Source: Sphingomonas alpina (GTDB taxonomy: Bacteria > Pseudomonadota > Alphaproteobacteria > Sphingomonadales > Sphingomonadaceae). From it: a DNA stretch of 64,000 nt. Of this stretch, positions 18,623 to 28,231 are shown in pieces. The translations under genes were made by a program, and so were the position numbers. The stretch lies in the NCBI RefSeq assembly GCF_014490665.1, contig NZ_CP061038.1, positions 1,922,001 to 1,986,000 on the forward strand. Reading direction: 5' to 3'. The stretch's first letter is position 1. Every line of letters begins with the position of its first letter. The notes below the pieces were generated by a model. That model had not been told where the DNA came from and did no database searches. It saw only the letters and a program-made list of their open reading frames with translations.

Positions 18623-18994
18623 ATGGGATTGCTTGATGGACTGCTTGGCCAGGTTGCCGGCAATGTCGATATCGCGAACCTTGCCGCCAAGGTCGGCCTG
18701 ACACCGGAGCAAGCCGAAAGTGCGGTGACCGCGCTGGGCCAGGCGCATCCCGAACCCGGCGATACCGTGGCGACCGCCGCCTCGACCACAGGCATTTCGC
18801 CGGACATCCTGCAGCAGGTCGTCGGCCATATCGGCGGTGAAGGGTCGCTTGCCCAATTTGCCAGCCTGCTCGGTGCGTCCGGCGGTGCCGATGGCATCCT
18901 GGGCAAGGTCGGCGGGCTGCTCGATCGCGACGGCGACGGTAACCCGCTCGACGATATCGCCGGCCTGGCCGGCGGCCTGTTCGGCAAGAAATGA
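18623..18994 (+). CDS. Small DUF937-like protein, 123 aa
   Basis: Starts MGLLDGLLGQVAGNVDIANL, after an aaggaa ribosome binding site at 18611-18616. The middle (ISPDILQQVVGHIGGEGSLA) is helical. The end, LLDRDGDGNPLDDIAGLAGG, repeats the acidic loop of the preceding gene product. Tandem placement and the shared tail suggest duplication followed by divergence. Function unknown. The 193 bases separating the two genes show nothing clear. The gene ends 24 bases before a GC-rich hairpin. Confidence 0.65.
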   Translation: MGLLDGLLGQVAGNVDIANLAAKVGLTPEQAESAVTALGQAHPEPGDTVATAASTTGISPDILQQVVGHIGGEGSLAQFASLLGASGGADGILGKVGGLLDRDGDGNPLDDIAGLAGGLFGKK

Positions 18995-19017
18995 TCCCGA
19001 AAGGGTAATCCCCGGGT

Positions 19018-19035
19018 CCCCGGCGCGAGCCGGGG
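19018..19035. terminator. GC-rich hairpin between convergent genes
   Basis: Arms ccccggc (19018-19024) and gccgggg (19029-19035) enclose a gcga loop. It sits between the stop of the small DUF937-like gene and the stop of the nfeD-like gene. No T-tract follows, so it is a terminator candidate only by position and stem strength. Confidence 0.55.
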
Positions 19036-19039
19036 GCCG

Positions 19040-19498
19040 TCAGGCGGCGGGAAGGGCGATCGTCTCGACCACCAGCACGCCGGCTTCGATCGCGACCACG
19101 CGCATTCGCGCGCCGGTCGGGGCATCCGGCCCGCGTGCCGGCCAACTGCCATCGGCCTGCCGGACCCGGCCGGAACCGGATTCGATCGCCTGCTCGACCG
19201 TGACGATCTCACCGATCAGCCGTGCGCCACGATCGTTGAGCATCGGATCACTCGAGGCGACCGGATAGTCGCGATACCAGCGGCGCCCGATCATCACCGC
19301 AACGCCGCTCCAGATCGCAAAGGACGCGAACTGCACGATCGGCGGCAGGTCGGGCAGCGCGAGCATCACCACGCCGGTGATCGCCGCGGCGATCGCGATG
19401 AAGACCAGGAAGACGCCGGGCAGGACCAGTTCGGTGACGCCCAGCACCAGCGCCGCGATGAGCCAGAATGCGCCGGCGCTCATCCCGTCGATCGTCAC
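19040..19498 (-). CDS. NfeD-family membrane protein
   Basis: The 152-residue product has two or three transmembrane helices (AFWLIAALVLGVTELVLPGV, IAIAAAITGVVMLAL and a third near 55-75). A small soluble OB-fold-like C-terminal domain follows (RLIGEIVTVEQAIESGSGRV). NfeD-like proteins pair with SPFH/stomatin proteins, and here the GTG start overlaps the SPFH gene stop by 4 bases (GTGA), so the two are translationally coupled. Probable role in membrane protein quality control or membrane domain organisation, from family knowledge. Confidence 0.82.
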   Translation of the reverse strand: MTIDGMSAGAFWLIAALVLGVTELVLPGVFLVFIAIAAAITGVVMLALPDLPPIVQFASFAIWSGVAVMIGRRWYRDYPVASSDPMLNDRGARLIGEIVTVEQAIESGSGRVRQADGSWPARGPDAPTGARMRVVAIEAGVLVVETIALPAA

Positions 19499-20466
19499 TG
19501 CTCACCCCGCGTCACGGGAACGCGCGGGCGGGCAGGGGCGGCAGGCGATGCCGCCGGACGATCCGCCAGCGCCTCGCGCGCGATCTCGCCGATGCCGCCC
19601 AAAGTACCGATCAGTTGTGTCGCCTCGACCGGGAACAGGATGGTCTTGGCGTTGGGCGAGGTGGCGAACTTGCCGACTGCCTCGACATATTTCTGCGCGA
19701 TGAAATAGTTGATCGCCTGTGGGCTGCCCTGCTCGATCGCGACCGACACCACCCTGGTCGCGGTCGCCTCGGCCTCGGCAGCGCGCTCGCGTGCTTCCGA
19801 ATCGCGGAACGCCGCCTCGCGCCGGCCTTCGGCTTCGAGGATCTTCGACTGTTTCTGGCCCTCGGCGCGCAGGATCTCCGATGCGCGGCTGCCTTCGGCT
19901 TCGAGGATGTTGGCGCGCTTTTCGCGTTCGGCCTTCATCTGGCGGCCCATCGCGTTGACGATATCGGCGGGCGGGCGAATGTCCTTCACTTCGACGCGGG
20001 TGATCTTCACGCCCCAGGCGGTGGTCGCGTGATCGACCACGGAGAGCAGCCGGGCGTTGATCTCGTCGCGCTTGGACAGGGTCTCGTCGAGGTCCATCGA
20101 GCCCATCACGGTGCGAAGATTGGTCGTGGTCAGCTGCAGGATCGCGACATAGAGTTCGGACACTTCATACGCCGCCTTGGCCGCGTCGAGCACCTGGAAG
20201 AACACCACGCCGTCGACCGCGACCATGGCGTTATCCTTGGTGATGATCTCCTGCCCCGGAATATCGATCACCTGCTCCATCATGTTGATGCGGCGGCCGA
20301 CGCGATAAAAGAAGGCAGGGTAGAAATTGAACCCCGGGCGCGCCGTTGTCGTGAAGCGGCCGAAATGTTCGATCGTATATTGATAGCCTTGCCGGACGAT
20401 CTTGATGCTCGTGAAGAGGTAGAGCAGCACCAGCGCCAGCACGAGCACGCCTGCGGTCAATTCCAT
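19495..20466 (-). CDS. SPFH/band-7 (stomatin, QmcA-like) protein
   Basis: Membrane-anchored oligomeric scaffold protein, 323 residues. An N-terminal helix (AGVLVLALVLLYLFTSIKIV) is followed by the band-7 domain: RQGYQYTIEHFGRFTTTARP, then DIPGQEIITKDNAMVAVDGV and KDIRPPADIVNAMGRQMKAE. A long Ala/Glu/Arg coiled coil lies at about 180-250. ATG 20466 has a gaggg ribosome site; the TTG at 20484 is less likely. It diverges from guaB over 149 bases. Forms a two-gene operon with the NfeD-like gene. E. coli QmcA is the closest named relative by organisation. Confidence 0.85.
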   Translation of the reverse strand: MELTAGVLVLALVLLYLFTSIKIVRQGYQYTIEHFGRFTTTARPGFNFYPAFFYRVGRRINMMEQVIDIPGQEIITKDNAMVAVDGVVFFQVLDAAKAAYEVSELYVAILQLTTTNLRTVMGSMDLDETLSKRDEINARLLSVVDHATTAWGVKITRVEVKDIRPPADIVNAMGRQMKAEREKRANILEAEGSRASEILRAEGQKQSKILEAEGRREAAFRDSEARERAAEAEATATRVVSVAIEQGSPQAINYFIAQKYVEAVGKFATSPNAKTILFPVEATQLIGTLGGIGEIAREALADRPAASPAAPARPRVPVTRGEQ

Positions 20467-20468
20467 GA

Positions 20469-22072
<1,604 letters not shown>

Positions 22073-22080
22073 GCTTTCTT

Positions 22081-22176
22081 CGTCACCCCGGACTTGTTCC
22101 GGGGTCCACCGTGCCGCAAGAGCAACGCCTATAGCCTAAGCGGCGCAGTGGATGCCGGAACAAGTCCGGCATGACG
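22081..22176. repeat. Inverted repeat (29-bp arms) between guaB and the RsmB-type gene
   Basis: Arms 22081-22109 and 22148-22176 match at about 25 of 29 positions, with a 38-base loop. Each arm contains a smaller palindrome (ccggacttgttccgg on the left). The outer ends cgtca and tgacg match the elements at 1929-2008 and 44763-44843. It begins 9 bases after the guaB stop and may end or process its transcript. Confidence 0.8.
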
Positions 22177-22192
22177 AAGTCTGGAATATCAA

Positions 22193-23368
22193 ATGACACC
22201 ATCGGCACGAATTCAGGCAGCGATCGAGCTGCTCGATGCGATCGTCGTCGCCGCGCGTGACCAGGGCGCGGCGGCCGACACGCTGATCGCGCGGTATTTC
22301 GCCGAGCGGCGCTATGCCGGCAGCAAGGATCGGCGCGCGGTGCGCGAGCTGGTCTATGCGGCGATCCGGCAGTTGGGCGATCGCCCCAAAAGCGGCCGGG
22401 CGGCGATGCTCGCGCTGGCGCAGGCCGATCCGGATATCGCGGCATTGTTCGACGGCTCGGCGCATGCCCCGGCCGCGATCGGTGCGAGCGAAACCGCGGG
22501 CAAGATCGGCACCGCCCCGGACTGGATCGTCGCCAAGTTGCTCGATTCCGGCATCGGCGAGGAAGAACTCCCCGCGCTGATCGACCGCGCGCCGCTGGAC
22601 GTACGGATCAACCGCCTCAAGCCCGCGCCCGAGCCGATCGAGGGTGCCGAACCGATCGCCGCATTGCCCGATGCGCTGCGATTGCCCTCGGGTACCAATG
22701 TCGAGGCGCTGGAGGCGGCGAAGGACGGCGCGATCGAGGTACAGGATGCGGGCAGCCAGATCGTCACCATGGCGGCGAAGGCCGCGCCCGACATGCGCAT
22801 CGTCGACCTTTGCGCCGGAGCCGGCGGCAAGACGCTCGCCTTGGCGGCGGCGATGGATAATCGCGGCGTGCTGCTCGCCACCGATACCGATCGCAACCGC
22901 CTGTCGCGCCTGGCGCCGCGCGCCGCGCGGGCCGGGGCGACGATCATCGAGACGCGGCTGCTCAACCCGACGCGCGAGGCCGAAGCACTGGAGGATTGGC
23001 AGGGCAACAGCGATTGCGTGCTGATCGATGCGCCCTGTTCGGGCACCGGCACCTGGCGGCGCAACCCCGAGGCGCGCTGGCGGCTGACCCCGGACCGGAT
23101 CGAGCGGCTCGTCGCAACCCAGGCGCATGTGCTCGAGATCGGCGCGAACCTGGTCAAGCCGGGCGGGGCGCTGATCTATATCGTCTGCTCGCTGCTCGAC
23201 AACGAAGGAGCGGGGCAAGTCGCACATTTCCTCGGCGAGCATCCGGAGTGGAGTGTCGACCAACTCGACTTGCCCGCCGGGCGAACGCATGGCCCCGGCA
23301 TCCGGCTCACACCGGCGCATGATGATACCGACGGGTTTTTTGTCGCAAGACTGAAACGGCCATGCTAG
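22193..23368 (+). CDS. RsmB/NOP2-family RNA cytosine-C5 methyltransferase
   Basis: Predicted m5C methyltransferase acting on rRNA, 391 residues. The N-terminal region (about 1-150) has the NusB-like RNA-binding character of RsmB ([26 protein letters not shown]). The SAM-binding core has [15 protein letters not shown]. Motif IV with its cysteine is [21 protein letters not shown], and motif VI reads [10 protein letters not shown] with the catalytic Cys. It sits just downstream of guaB, separated by the inverted repeat. RsmB and RsmF cannot be separated with confidence by eye. Confidence 0.88.
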   Translation: MTPSARIQAAIELLDAIVVAARDQGAAADTLIARYFAERRYAGSKDRRAVRELVYAAIRQLGDRPKSGRAAMLALAQADPDIAALFDGSAHAPAAIGASETAGKIGTAPDWIVAKLLDSGIGEEELPALIDRAPLDVRINRLKPAPEPIEGAEPIAALPDALRLPSGTNVEALEAAKDGAIEVQDAGSQIVTMAAKAAPDMRIVDLCAGAGGKTLALAAAMDNRGVLLATDTDRNRLSRLAPRAARAGATIIETRLLNPTREAEALEDWQGNSDCVLIDAPCSGTGTWRRNPEARWRLTPDRIERLVATQAHVLEIGANLVKPGGALIYIVCSLLDNEGAGQVAHFLGEHPEWSVDQLDLPAGRTHGPGIRLTPAHDDTDGFFVARLKRPC

Positions 23369-23414
23369 CCGAACCATTGTGACAAAACCCGTTCTGCCCC
23401 TGTTGGAGAGCATC

Positions 23415-23930
23415 ATGCGTTATTCGTCCGTCGCCGCCGCCGCAGCCCTGACGCTGCTCACGGTATCGACTGCCCTCCATGGCCAGCGCCCCGACGATCA
23501 GATCGACCCGCGCTCGATGGCTTTGCTTGCGCAGGGCAAGGCAGCGCAGGCGGCGGGCAATCTGGACGGCGCGACCGACGCGCTCGAAACCGCCCTGGTG
23601 GTCGATCCGCGCAATCGCGCCGCGTTCATCGTGCTCGGCGACGTGGCCCAGGCACGCGGCCTGCCCGGCAAGGCAATCCGCCTGTACCGCGAGGCGCTGC
23701 TGCTTGAGCCGAACGATCGCGTCGCGCTGCAGGGCCAGGGCGAGGCCCTGGTCGCCAAGGGCGCGGTGATCCAGGCCAAGGCGAACCTCGGCAAGATCAA
23801 GACCCTGTGCGGCAAGGCGGCCTGTCCCGAGGCGGTGACGCTGGCGGCAGTGATCGCCAAGGGGCCGCCGATCGTGACGGCGGCGGCGCAGACCAAGGTG
23901 CCCGAGAAGCCGGCAACCGCTAAGGAATAA
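23415..23930 (+). CDS. Secreted TPR-repeat protein
   Basis: The 171-residue product begins with a signal peptide ([20 protein letters not shown], cleavage near LHGQ). Two or three TPR units occupy about 35-105 ([40 protein letters not shown]). Two cysteines ([10 protein letters not shown]) may form a disulfide. ATG 23415 has ggagag upstream. The gene overlaps the 3' end of the convergent membrane-protein gene by 11 bases. Likely an envelope scaffold; partner unknown. Confidence 0.72.
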   Translation: MRYSSVAAAAALTLLTVSTALHGQRPDDQIDPRSMALLAQGKAAQAAGNLDGATDALETALVVDPRNRAAFIVLGDVAQARGLPGKAIRLYREALLLEPNDRVALQGQGEALVAKGAVIQAKANLGKIKTLCGKAACPEAVTLAAVIAKGPPIVTAAAQTKVPEKPATAKE

Positions 23931-24510
23931 GAGTCAGGGCAGGATCTGAGAGGAAGACGCGCACGCGCTCGCTCAGCGGGCAGCCTTTGCTCGCGAGAAT
24001 ATCCAATGCTTTCCGGGCATTTTCCTTGTTCGCGGTATTTCCGGCGAAGTTTCTTACCGAATTGTCGAAGTCGAGCACGATGTTGACCGTGCCGATCGCC
24101 ATGCGCAGGTCGACTTTGCTGATATCCGTATAGGGCCGGCGTTTCAGTCGGATCACGCGGTATTCGAAATCGGTCTGGTGCAGGACCAGCAGCGGCGCGA
24201 GGTTGGAATCGGTCATCGAGATCCACGGGATGCCTTTCCACCCGCCAAAGGCGGCAACCAGCGGAATCTCCACGCTGCCGCCCGGGCGAAGAATGACCGG
24301 TGAGCGTGCGCGCCGCATTTTTCCGCGGATCAGGAAGAAGGCTAGTACAGCGAACTGGACGAGGAAGAGCAGGACCAGCGCTGCGATCACGAAGGGTGGA
24401 ATGTCGGTAATCGCGCCAGCCCCTATTATGTTGCCCTGCACCTTCGATCCGCCCCAGGGTACCTGCAATTGCGGGATTTCTTGGGACGACTGAGTTTGCT
24501 TGTACAGCAA
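23920..24510 (-). CDS. Membrane protein of unknown function, start uncertain
   Basis: One transmembrane helix ([22 protein letters not shown], about 38-60) is followed by a basic stretch (RGKMRRARS) and a soluble domain of about 130 residues ([40 protein letters not shown]). No known family is recognised. The only in-frame start is a TTG at 24510 with a weak ribosome site. The upstream codons read naturally ([13 protein letters not shown]) until a stop at about 24540, so another one-base error may hide the true start. Its 3' end overlaps the convergent TPR gene by 11 bases. Confidence 0.5.
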   Translation of the reverse strand: MLYKQTQSSQEIPQLQVPWGGSKVQGNIIGAGAITDIPPFVIAALVLLFLVQFAVLAFFLIRGKMRRARSPVILRPGGSVEIPLVAAFGGWKGIPWISMTDSNLAPLLVLHQTDFEYRVIRLKRRPYTDISKVDLRMAIGTVNIVLDFDNSVRNFAGNTANKENARKALDILASKGCPLSERVRVFLSDPALTLIP

Positions 24511-24973
24511 ATCGTCTTCGGTGAACGGTACCGATGCCGCATGTTATCGCATTTTCCAGGCTCTCCATCTCGGGGCTGGAAATTGTGATCCGACCCTGGA
24601 GCAGGGTAGATCAAACCCACGCCGTTCACGCTGAGCCGGGATCGCTCGGGTGATACCATATAGACGAGGTGTAAGGAGCACGACCGGAGCGGGCGCGCTC
24701 AACGGTGATCGATTACAACTTAAGTGCTCAAGTTAATACTTGATATATAACGATATTGTCAAAATCTCATGGCGAAGTGACGTCGGGGTATGAGACATGA
24801 GATATGCGACATACCGGTGTCCCATATCTCCCGCCGCCAGTCCCTCAGCCTTGTTGCTGGCGGCGATTCTACCATTACCCGGGATCGGGCATCTCATCTC
24901 TCGTCGAGCATATACCGGCGCGCTCTTTCTCAGTGTCGAACACAGGATCGCCAGAACCGGCGTGCAAAATTCC
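24511..24973. other. 463-base intergenic region, AT-rich centre, one hairpin
   Basis: No gene is supported here. Positions 24700-24790 are AT-rich and probably hold the promoter of the leftward membrane-protein gene. A hairpin with arms gagatatg (24799-24806) and catatctc (24823-24830), extended inward by gaca/tgtc, lies about 145 bases beyond the rsmA stop. It could be a late terminator or part of a small RNA. No tRNA-like fold is seen. Confidence 0.45.
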
Positions 24974-25795
24974 TTACGCGCTCATCACGCGCGCCACCTC
25001 GGTAAACTCCGCGACGCTTACAGTTTCCGCCCGGCGGGTCGCTTCGATCCCGACCTGCTCCAGCGCCGCTAGTGCGCCGGGCACGCCCTTGACGCTCTGG
25101 CGCAGCATCTTGCGCCGCTGCCCGAACGCGGCACCGGTCAGGCGTTCCAGCACCGCGAAATCCACGCCCTCGGGGGCCGCCTGCGGCACGATATGCACCA
25201 CAGCGGACATCACCTTGGGCGGCGGCGTAAAAGCCGAGCGGTGGACCGGCATGGCGAGCTTCGCGCTGCTGCGCCACTGGGCGAGCACCGCAAGCCGGCC
25301 ATAGGCGTCGTCATCCGTCCCGGCGACGATGCGGTCGGCGACTTCCTTCTGGAACATCAGCGTCAGGCTCGACCACCAGGGGAGCCAGCCGGCCGAGAGC
25401 CAGCGGACCAGGAGTGCCGTGCCGATATTATAGGGCAGGTTGGAGACGATGTGCGGCTTGCCCTCGAACAGGGCGGCCGCGTCGATCTCCAGCGCATCCT
25501 CCTCGATCACGCGCAGCTTGCCGGGAAAGGCATCGCCCAGTTCGGCAAGCGCGGGGATGCAGCGGCGGTCGCGCTCCACTGCGGTCACGCGCGCACCCGC
25601 CTGAAGCAAGGCGCGGGTCAGGCCGCCGGGGCCGGGACCGACCTCGAACACTTCGGCATCCTTCAGATCGCCCGGCACGCGCGCAATGCGCGACAGCAAT
25701 TGTCCGTCGAGCAGGAAGTTCTGCCCCAATGCCTTGCTCGCGGTCAGTCCATGGCGCGCGATGACCTCGCGCAGTGGCGGTAATGTGTCGGTCAC
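24974..25795 (-). CDS. rsmA: 16S rRNA dimethyladenosine transferase (KsgA/RsmA)
   Basis: Dimethylates two adjacent adenosines near the 3' end of 16S rRNA late in 30S assembly. The 273-residue protein has [20 protein letters not shown], motif [28 protein letters not shown] and the catalytic motif [17 protein letters not shown]. The C-terminal helical domain contains [14 protein letters not shown]. The GTG start overlaps the pdxA stop by 4 bases. It is last in the lptD-surA-pdxA-rsmA order, which is conserved in proteobacteria. Confidence 0.95.
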   Translation of the reverse strand: MTDTLPPLREVIARHGLTASKALGQNFLLDGQLLSRIARVPGDLKDAEVFEVGPGPGGLTRALLQAGARVTAVERDRRCIPALAELGDAFPGKLRVIEEDALEIDAAALFEGKPHIVSNLPYNIGTALLVRWLSAGWLPWWSSLTLMFQKEVADRIVAGTDDDAYGRLAVLAQWRSSAKLAMPVHRSAFTPPPKVMSAVVHIVPQAAPEGVDFAVLERLTGAAFGQRRKMLRQSVKGVPGALAALEQVGIEATRRAETVSVAEFTEVARVMSA

Positions 25796-26787
25796 GCGTC
25801 CGCGGCGGCGCGGCGCGCGGTCGCTTCTCCGGCCATCTTAATCGCAGCGATCATCGCGCCGGGCTCGGCCTTGTCCTGACCGGCGATACCGAAGGCGGTG
25901 CCGTGGTCGGGCGAGGTGCGCACGATCGGCAGGCCGAGCGTGATGTTGACGCCTTCATCGAAATGCAGCGTCTTGAGCGGCACCAGCGCCTGGTCGTGAT
26001 AGCAGCAGATCGCCGCGTCATAGGTGACGCGCGCGCGGTCGTGGAACATGGTGTCGGCGGCGAACGGGCCGGTCGCATCGATGCCCTCGTCGCGCAGCTG
26101 CGCGATCGCCGGGATGATGAAGTCGATTTCCTCGCGCCCGATCGCGCCGCCTTCGCCGGCATGCGGGTTGAACCCGGCAAAGGCGAGGCGCGGCGCGGCA
26201 ATCCCGAAATTGCGCTGCAGCCCGCGGGCCGTCGCCCGGCCCTTGGCGACGATCAACTCGATCGAGAGCATCGCCGATACCTTGTCCAGCGCGACATGCG
26301 TGGTCACCGGCACCACGCGCAGTGTCGGCCCGGCCAGCATCATCACCGCATTGTCGCCGGCAATGCCACAGCGTTCGGCGATGAATTCGGTCTGGCCCGG
26401 ATAATTGAAGCCGATCTGATAGAGTTGTGCCTTCGACACCGGGCCAGTGATCAGCGCACGGGCGGCATCCGATCGCGCAAGGCCGGCCGCCATTTCGAGC
26501 GAGTGCAGCGCGCAGCGCGCGCCATCGACGTCAGGCCGGCCGGGCACGATCTCACCGCCATCCTCGACATTGAGGACGGGCAGGGCGGTGGCGAAGGCCT
26601 GGTTAGCCTCGGCCGGGTCGCTGATCCGGGCGACAGGCCCTTGCCAGACAGCCGAGATCGCGCGTGCATCGCCGACCGCGAAGAACGGCGCGAGCGCATG
26701 CGCATCGCGTTTGAGCCATGCCTTGGCGATCACTTCGGGCCCGATCCCGGCAGGGTCGCCCATCGAAACGGCAAGCGGCAGGGTCAT
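25792..26787 (-). CDS. pdxA: 4-hydroxythreonine-4-phosphate dehydrogenase
   Basis: Step in the DXP-dependent synthesis of pyridoxal phosphate. The 331-residue protein begins with the hallmark [17 protein letters not shown]. It contains [20 protein letters not shown] (substrate phosphate site), [37 protein letters not shown] and [13 protein letters not shown], whose histidines bind the metal. The C-terminal [14 protein letters not shown] is present. It overlaps rsmA by 4 bases and lies 12 bases after surA. Confidence 0.95.
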   Translation of the reverse strand: MTLPLAVSMGDPAGIGPEVIAKAWLKRDAHALAPFFAVGDARAISAVWQGPVARISDPAEANQAFATALPVLNVEDGGEIVPGRPDVDGARCALHSLEMAAGLARSDAARALITGPVSKAQLYQIGFNYPGQTEFIAERCGIAGDNAVMMLAGPTLRVVPVTTHVALDKVSAMLSIELIVAKGRATARGLQRNFGIAAPRLAFAGFNPHAGEGGAIGREEIDFIIPAIAQLRDEGIDATGPFAADTMFHDRARVTYDAAICCYHDQALVPLKTLHFDEGVNITLGLPIVRTSPDHGTAFGIAGQDKAEPGAMIAAIKMAGEATARRAAADA

Positions 26788-26799
26788 CGGACGGGCCGC

Positions 26800-28155
26800 T
26801 CAGCGATAATCGATGACCGCGTCGCGGCGAAGATCGCGCAGCAGCGTCTGCGCACGCAAATTGACGCGCGTTTGCTCCATCTGGCGCTGGATCGCCTCAG
26901 CTTGCGGCAAGTCGCCGTTACGCGGATCGTCGCGGCCGCACACCACCAGCGCGCGGACGCCGTCCTGCGCCGATCCGAACGGCGGCGTCGCCTGGCCGAC
27001 CTGCAGCTTCAGCATGATTTCCTGCAGCGCGGGCGGCAGGTCGCGGATCGACACCGCGTCGCTGTCGACCACTTCGGCGCCGATATCGCCGGCGATCTTG
27101 GCCACGCCGCCACAGCCCTGAATGGTCTGCACCGCTTTGGCGAACTCCGCCGCGCGCGCGGTGGCGCCCGCCTGGGTCGTGCCGGCGGGGAACCGCACCG
27201 TCAGCTGCTTCAGGGCGAGGCGCGCATCACGCGGGTCGGCGGTCAGCACCTGCCTTTTGTCGACCAGGTACAGGATCGAAAAGCCGCCCGGCACTTCGAT
27301 CGGCCCGGCGACCTGGCCGACCTGCATCGACGTTGCCGCGGCGGCGAGCGAATCCGGCAGCTGCGCAGCACGAACCCAGCCGAGATCGCCGCCGACCGCG
27401 CGGGTCGAGGCTTCGGAGGAGTTACGCGCGAAATATTCGAACGGTGCTTCGCCCTTTTGAATCTTCTCGATCATCTGGCGCATGGTGGCATTGACCTGCT
27501 GCGCGCGTTCGGGAGTTGCCGACAGATAGATTTCGCTCACATGGAATTCGTCCATACCCTTCGACGCCTTGATGCGGTCGAGAATACCCTGCACTTCCTC
27601 GTCGCTGACATTAACGTTGGGTTCGACCTTGCGACGCAGATAGCGCTGCCAGGCAAGTTCGCCCTCGATCTGGCGTTTCAGTGATCGCTCGGACGACCCG
27701 ACGGAGCGCAGATAGGTACGCATCTCGGCCGGGCTGCGCTTGAAGTTCCGCGACACGCGGTCGAAGCTCTGAGTGATCTCCGGCTGCGTCACCGTGATGT
27801 CGCTGGTCTTGGCTTCCTGGATCTGCAGCGTCTCGTCGATCAGCTGACGCAGAATCTGCAGCTTGAGGCGATCCCTGTCCTCTGCGCTGAGCTTGAGTTC
27901 ATTGGCCGAAACGATCAAGGCCACGCGCTGGTCGACATCGGTGCCGGTGATGACGCTGTCGTTGACGATTGCGGTCGGCTTGCGGACGTTCGGGTCGACC
28001 TTGCCGAAAATCTGCATATTGGCGGGAATGTCGAGACCGGTACTCGGAACGCTGTTGTCGCTCACGGTTTGTGCGGCCACGGTGCCGGCAACCGCAAGGC
28101 CCGCCAGGAAAGCAACCGCGCGGCCGGTCCGGGCCGCCTTCGTCTTCGAAATCAT
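26800..28155 (-). CDS. surA: Periplasmic peptidyl-prolyl isomerase/chaperone SurA
   Basis: Escorts outer-membrane proteins such as LptD through the periplasm. The 451-residue product has a signal peptide (GRAVAFLAGLAVAGTVAAQ). The N-terminal chaperone domain reads PTAIVNDSVITGTDVDQRVA, then LKLQILRQLIDETLQIQEAK. A parvulin-like domain has FHVSEIYLSATPERAQQVN and VGGDLGWVRAAQLP. A second, weaker parvulin-like domain follows (about 330-430). ATG 28155 gives the signal peptide; the open frame to 28242 does not. It is downstream of lptD, a typical partner. Confidence 0.92.
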   Translation of the reverse strand: MISKTKAARTGRAVAFLAGLAVAGTVAAQTVSDNSVPSTGLDIPANMQIFGKVDPNVRKPTAIVNDSVITGTDVDQRVALIVSANELKLSAEDRDRLKLQILRQLIDETLQIQEAKTSDITVTQPEITQSFDRVSRNFKRSPAEMRTYLRSVGSSERSLKRQIEGELAWQRYLRRKVEPNVNVSDEEVQGILDRIKASKGMDEFHVSEIYLSATPERAQQVNATMRQMIEKIQKGEAPFEYFARNSSEASTRAVGGDLGWVRAAQLPDSLAAAATSMQVGQVAGPIEVPGGFSILYLVDKRQVLTADPRDARLALKQLTVRFPAGTTQAGATARAAEFAKAVQTIQGCGGVAKIAGDIGAEVVDSDAVSIRDLPPALQEIMLKLQVGQATPPFGSAQDGVRALVVCGRDDPRNGDLPQAEAIQRQMEQTRVNLRAQTLLRDLRRDAVIDYR

Positions 28156-28231
28156 CACGTCGTTCAATATCCCATATCGCGCCGTCGCGTCCCGGCGGTA
28201 AATCCATGAAACAGGGCAGGTGAACCCAAGC

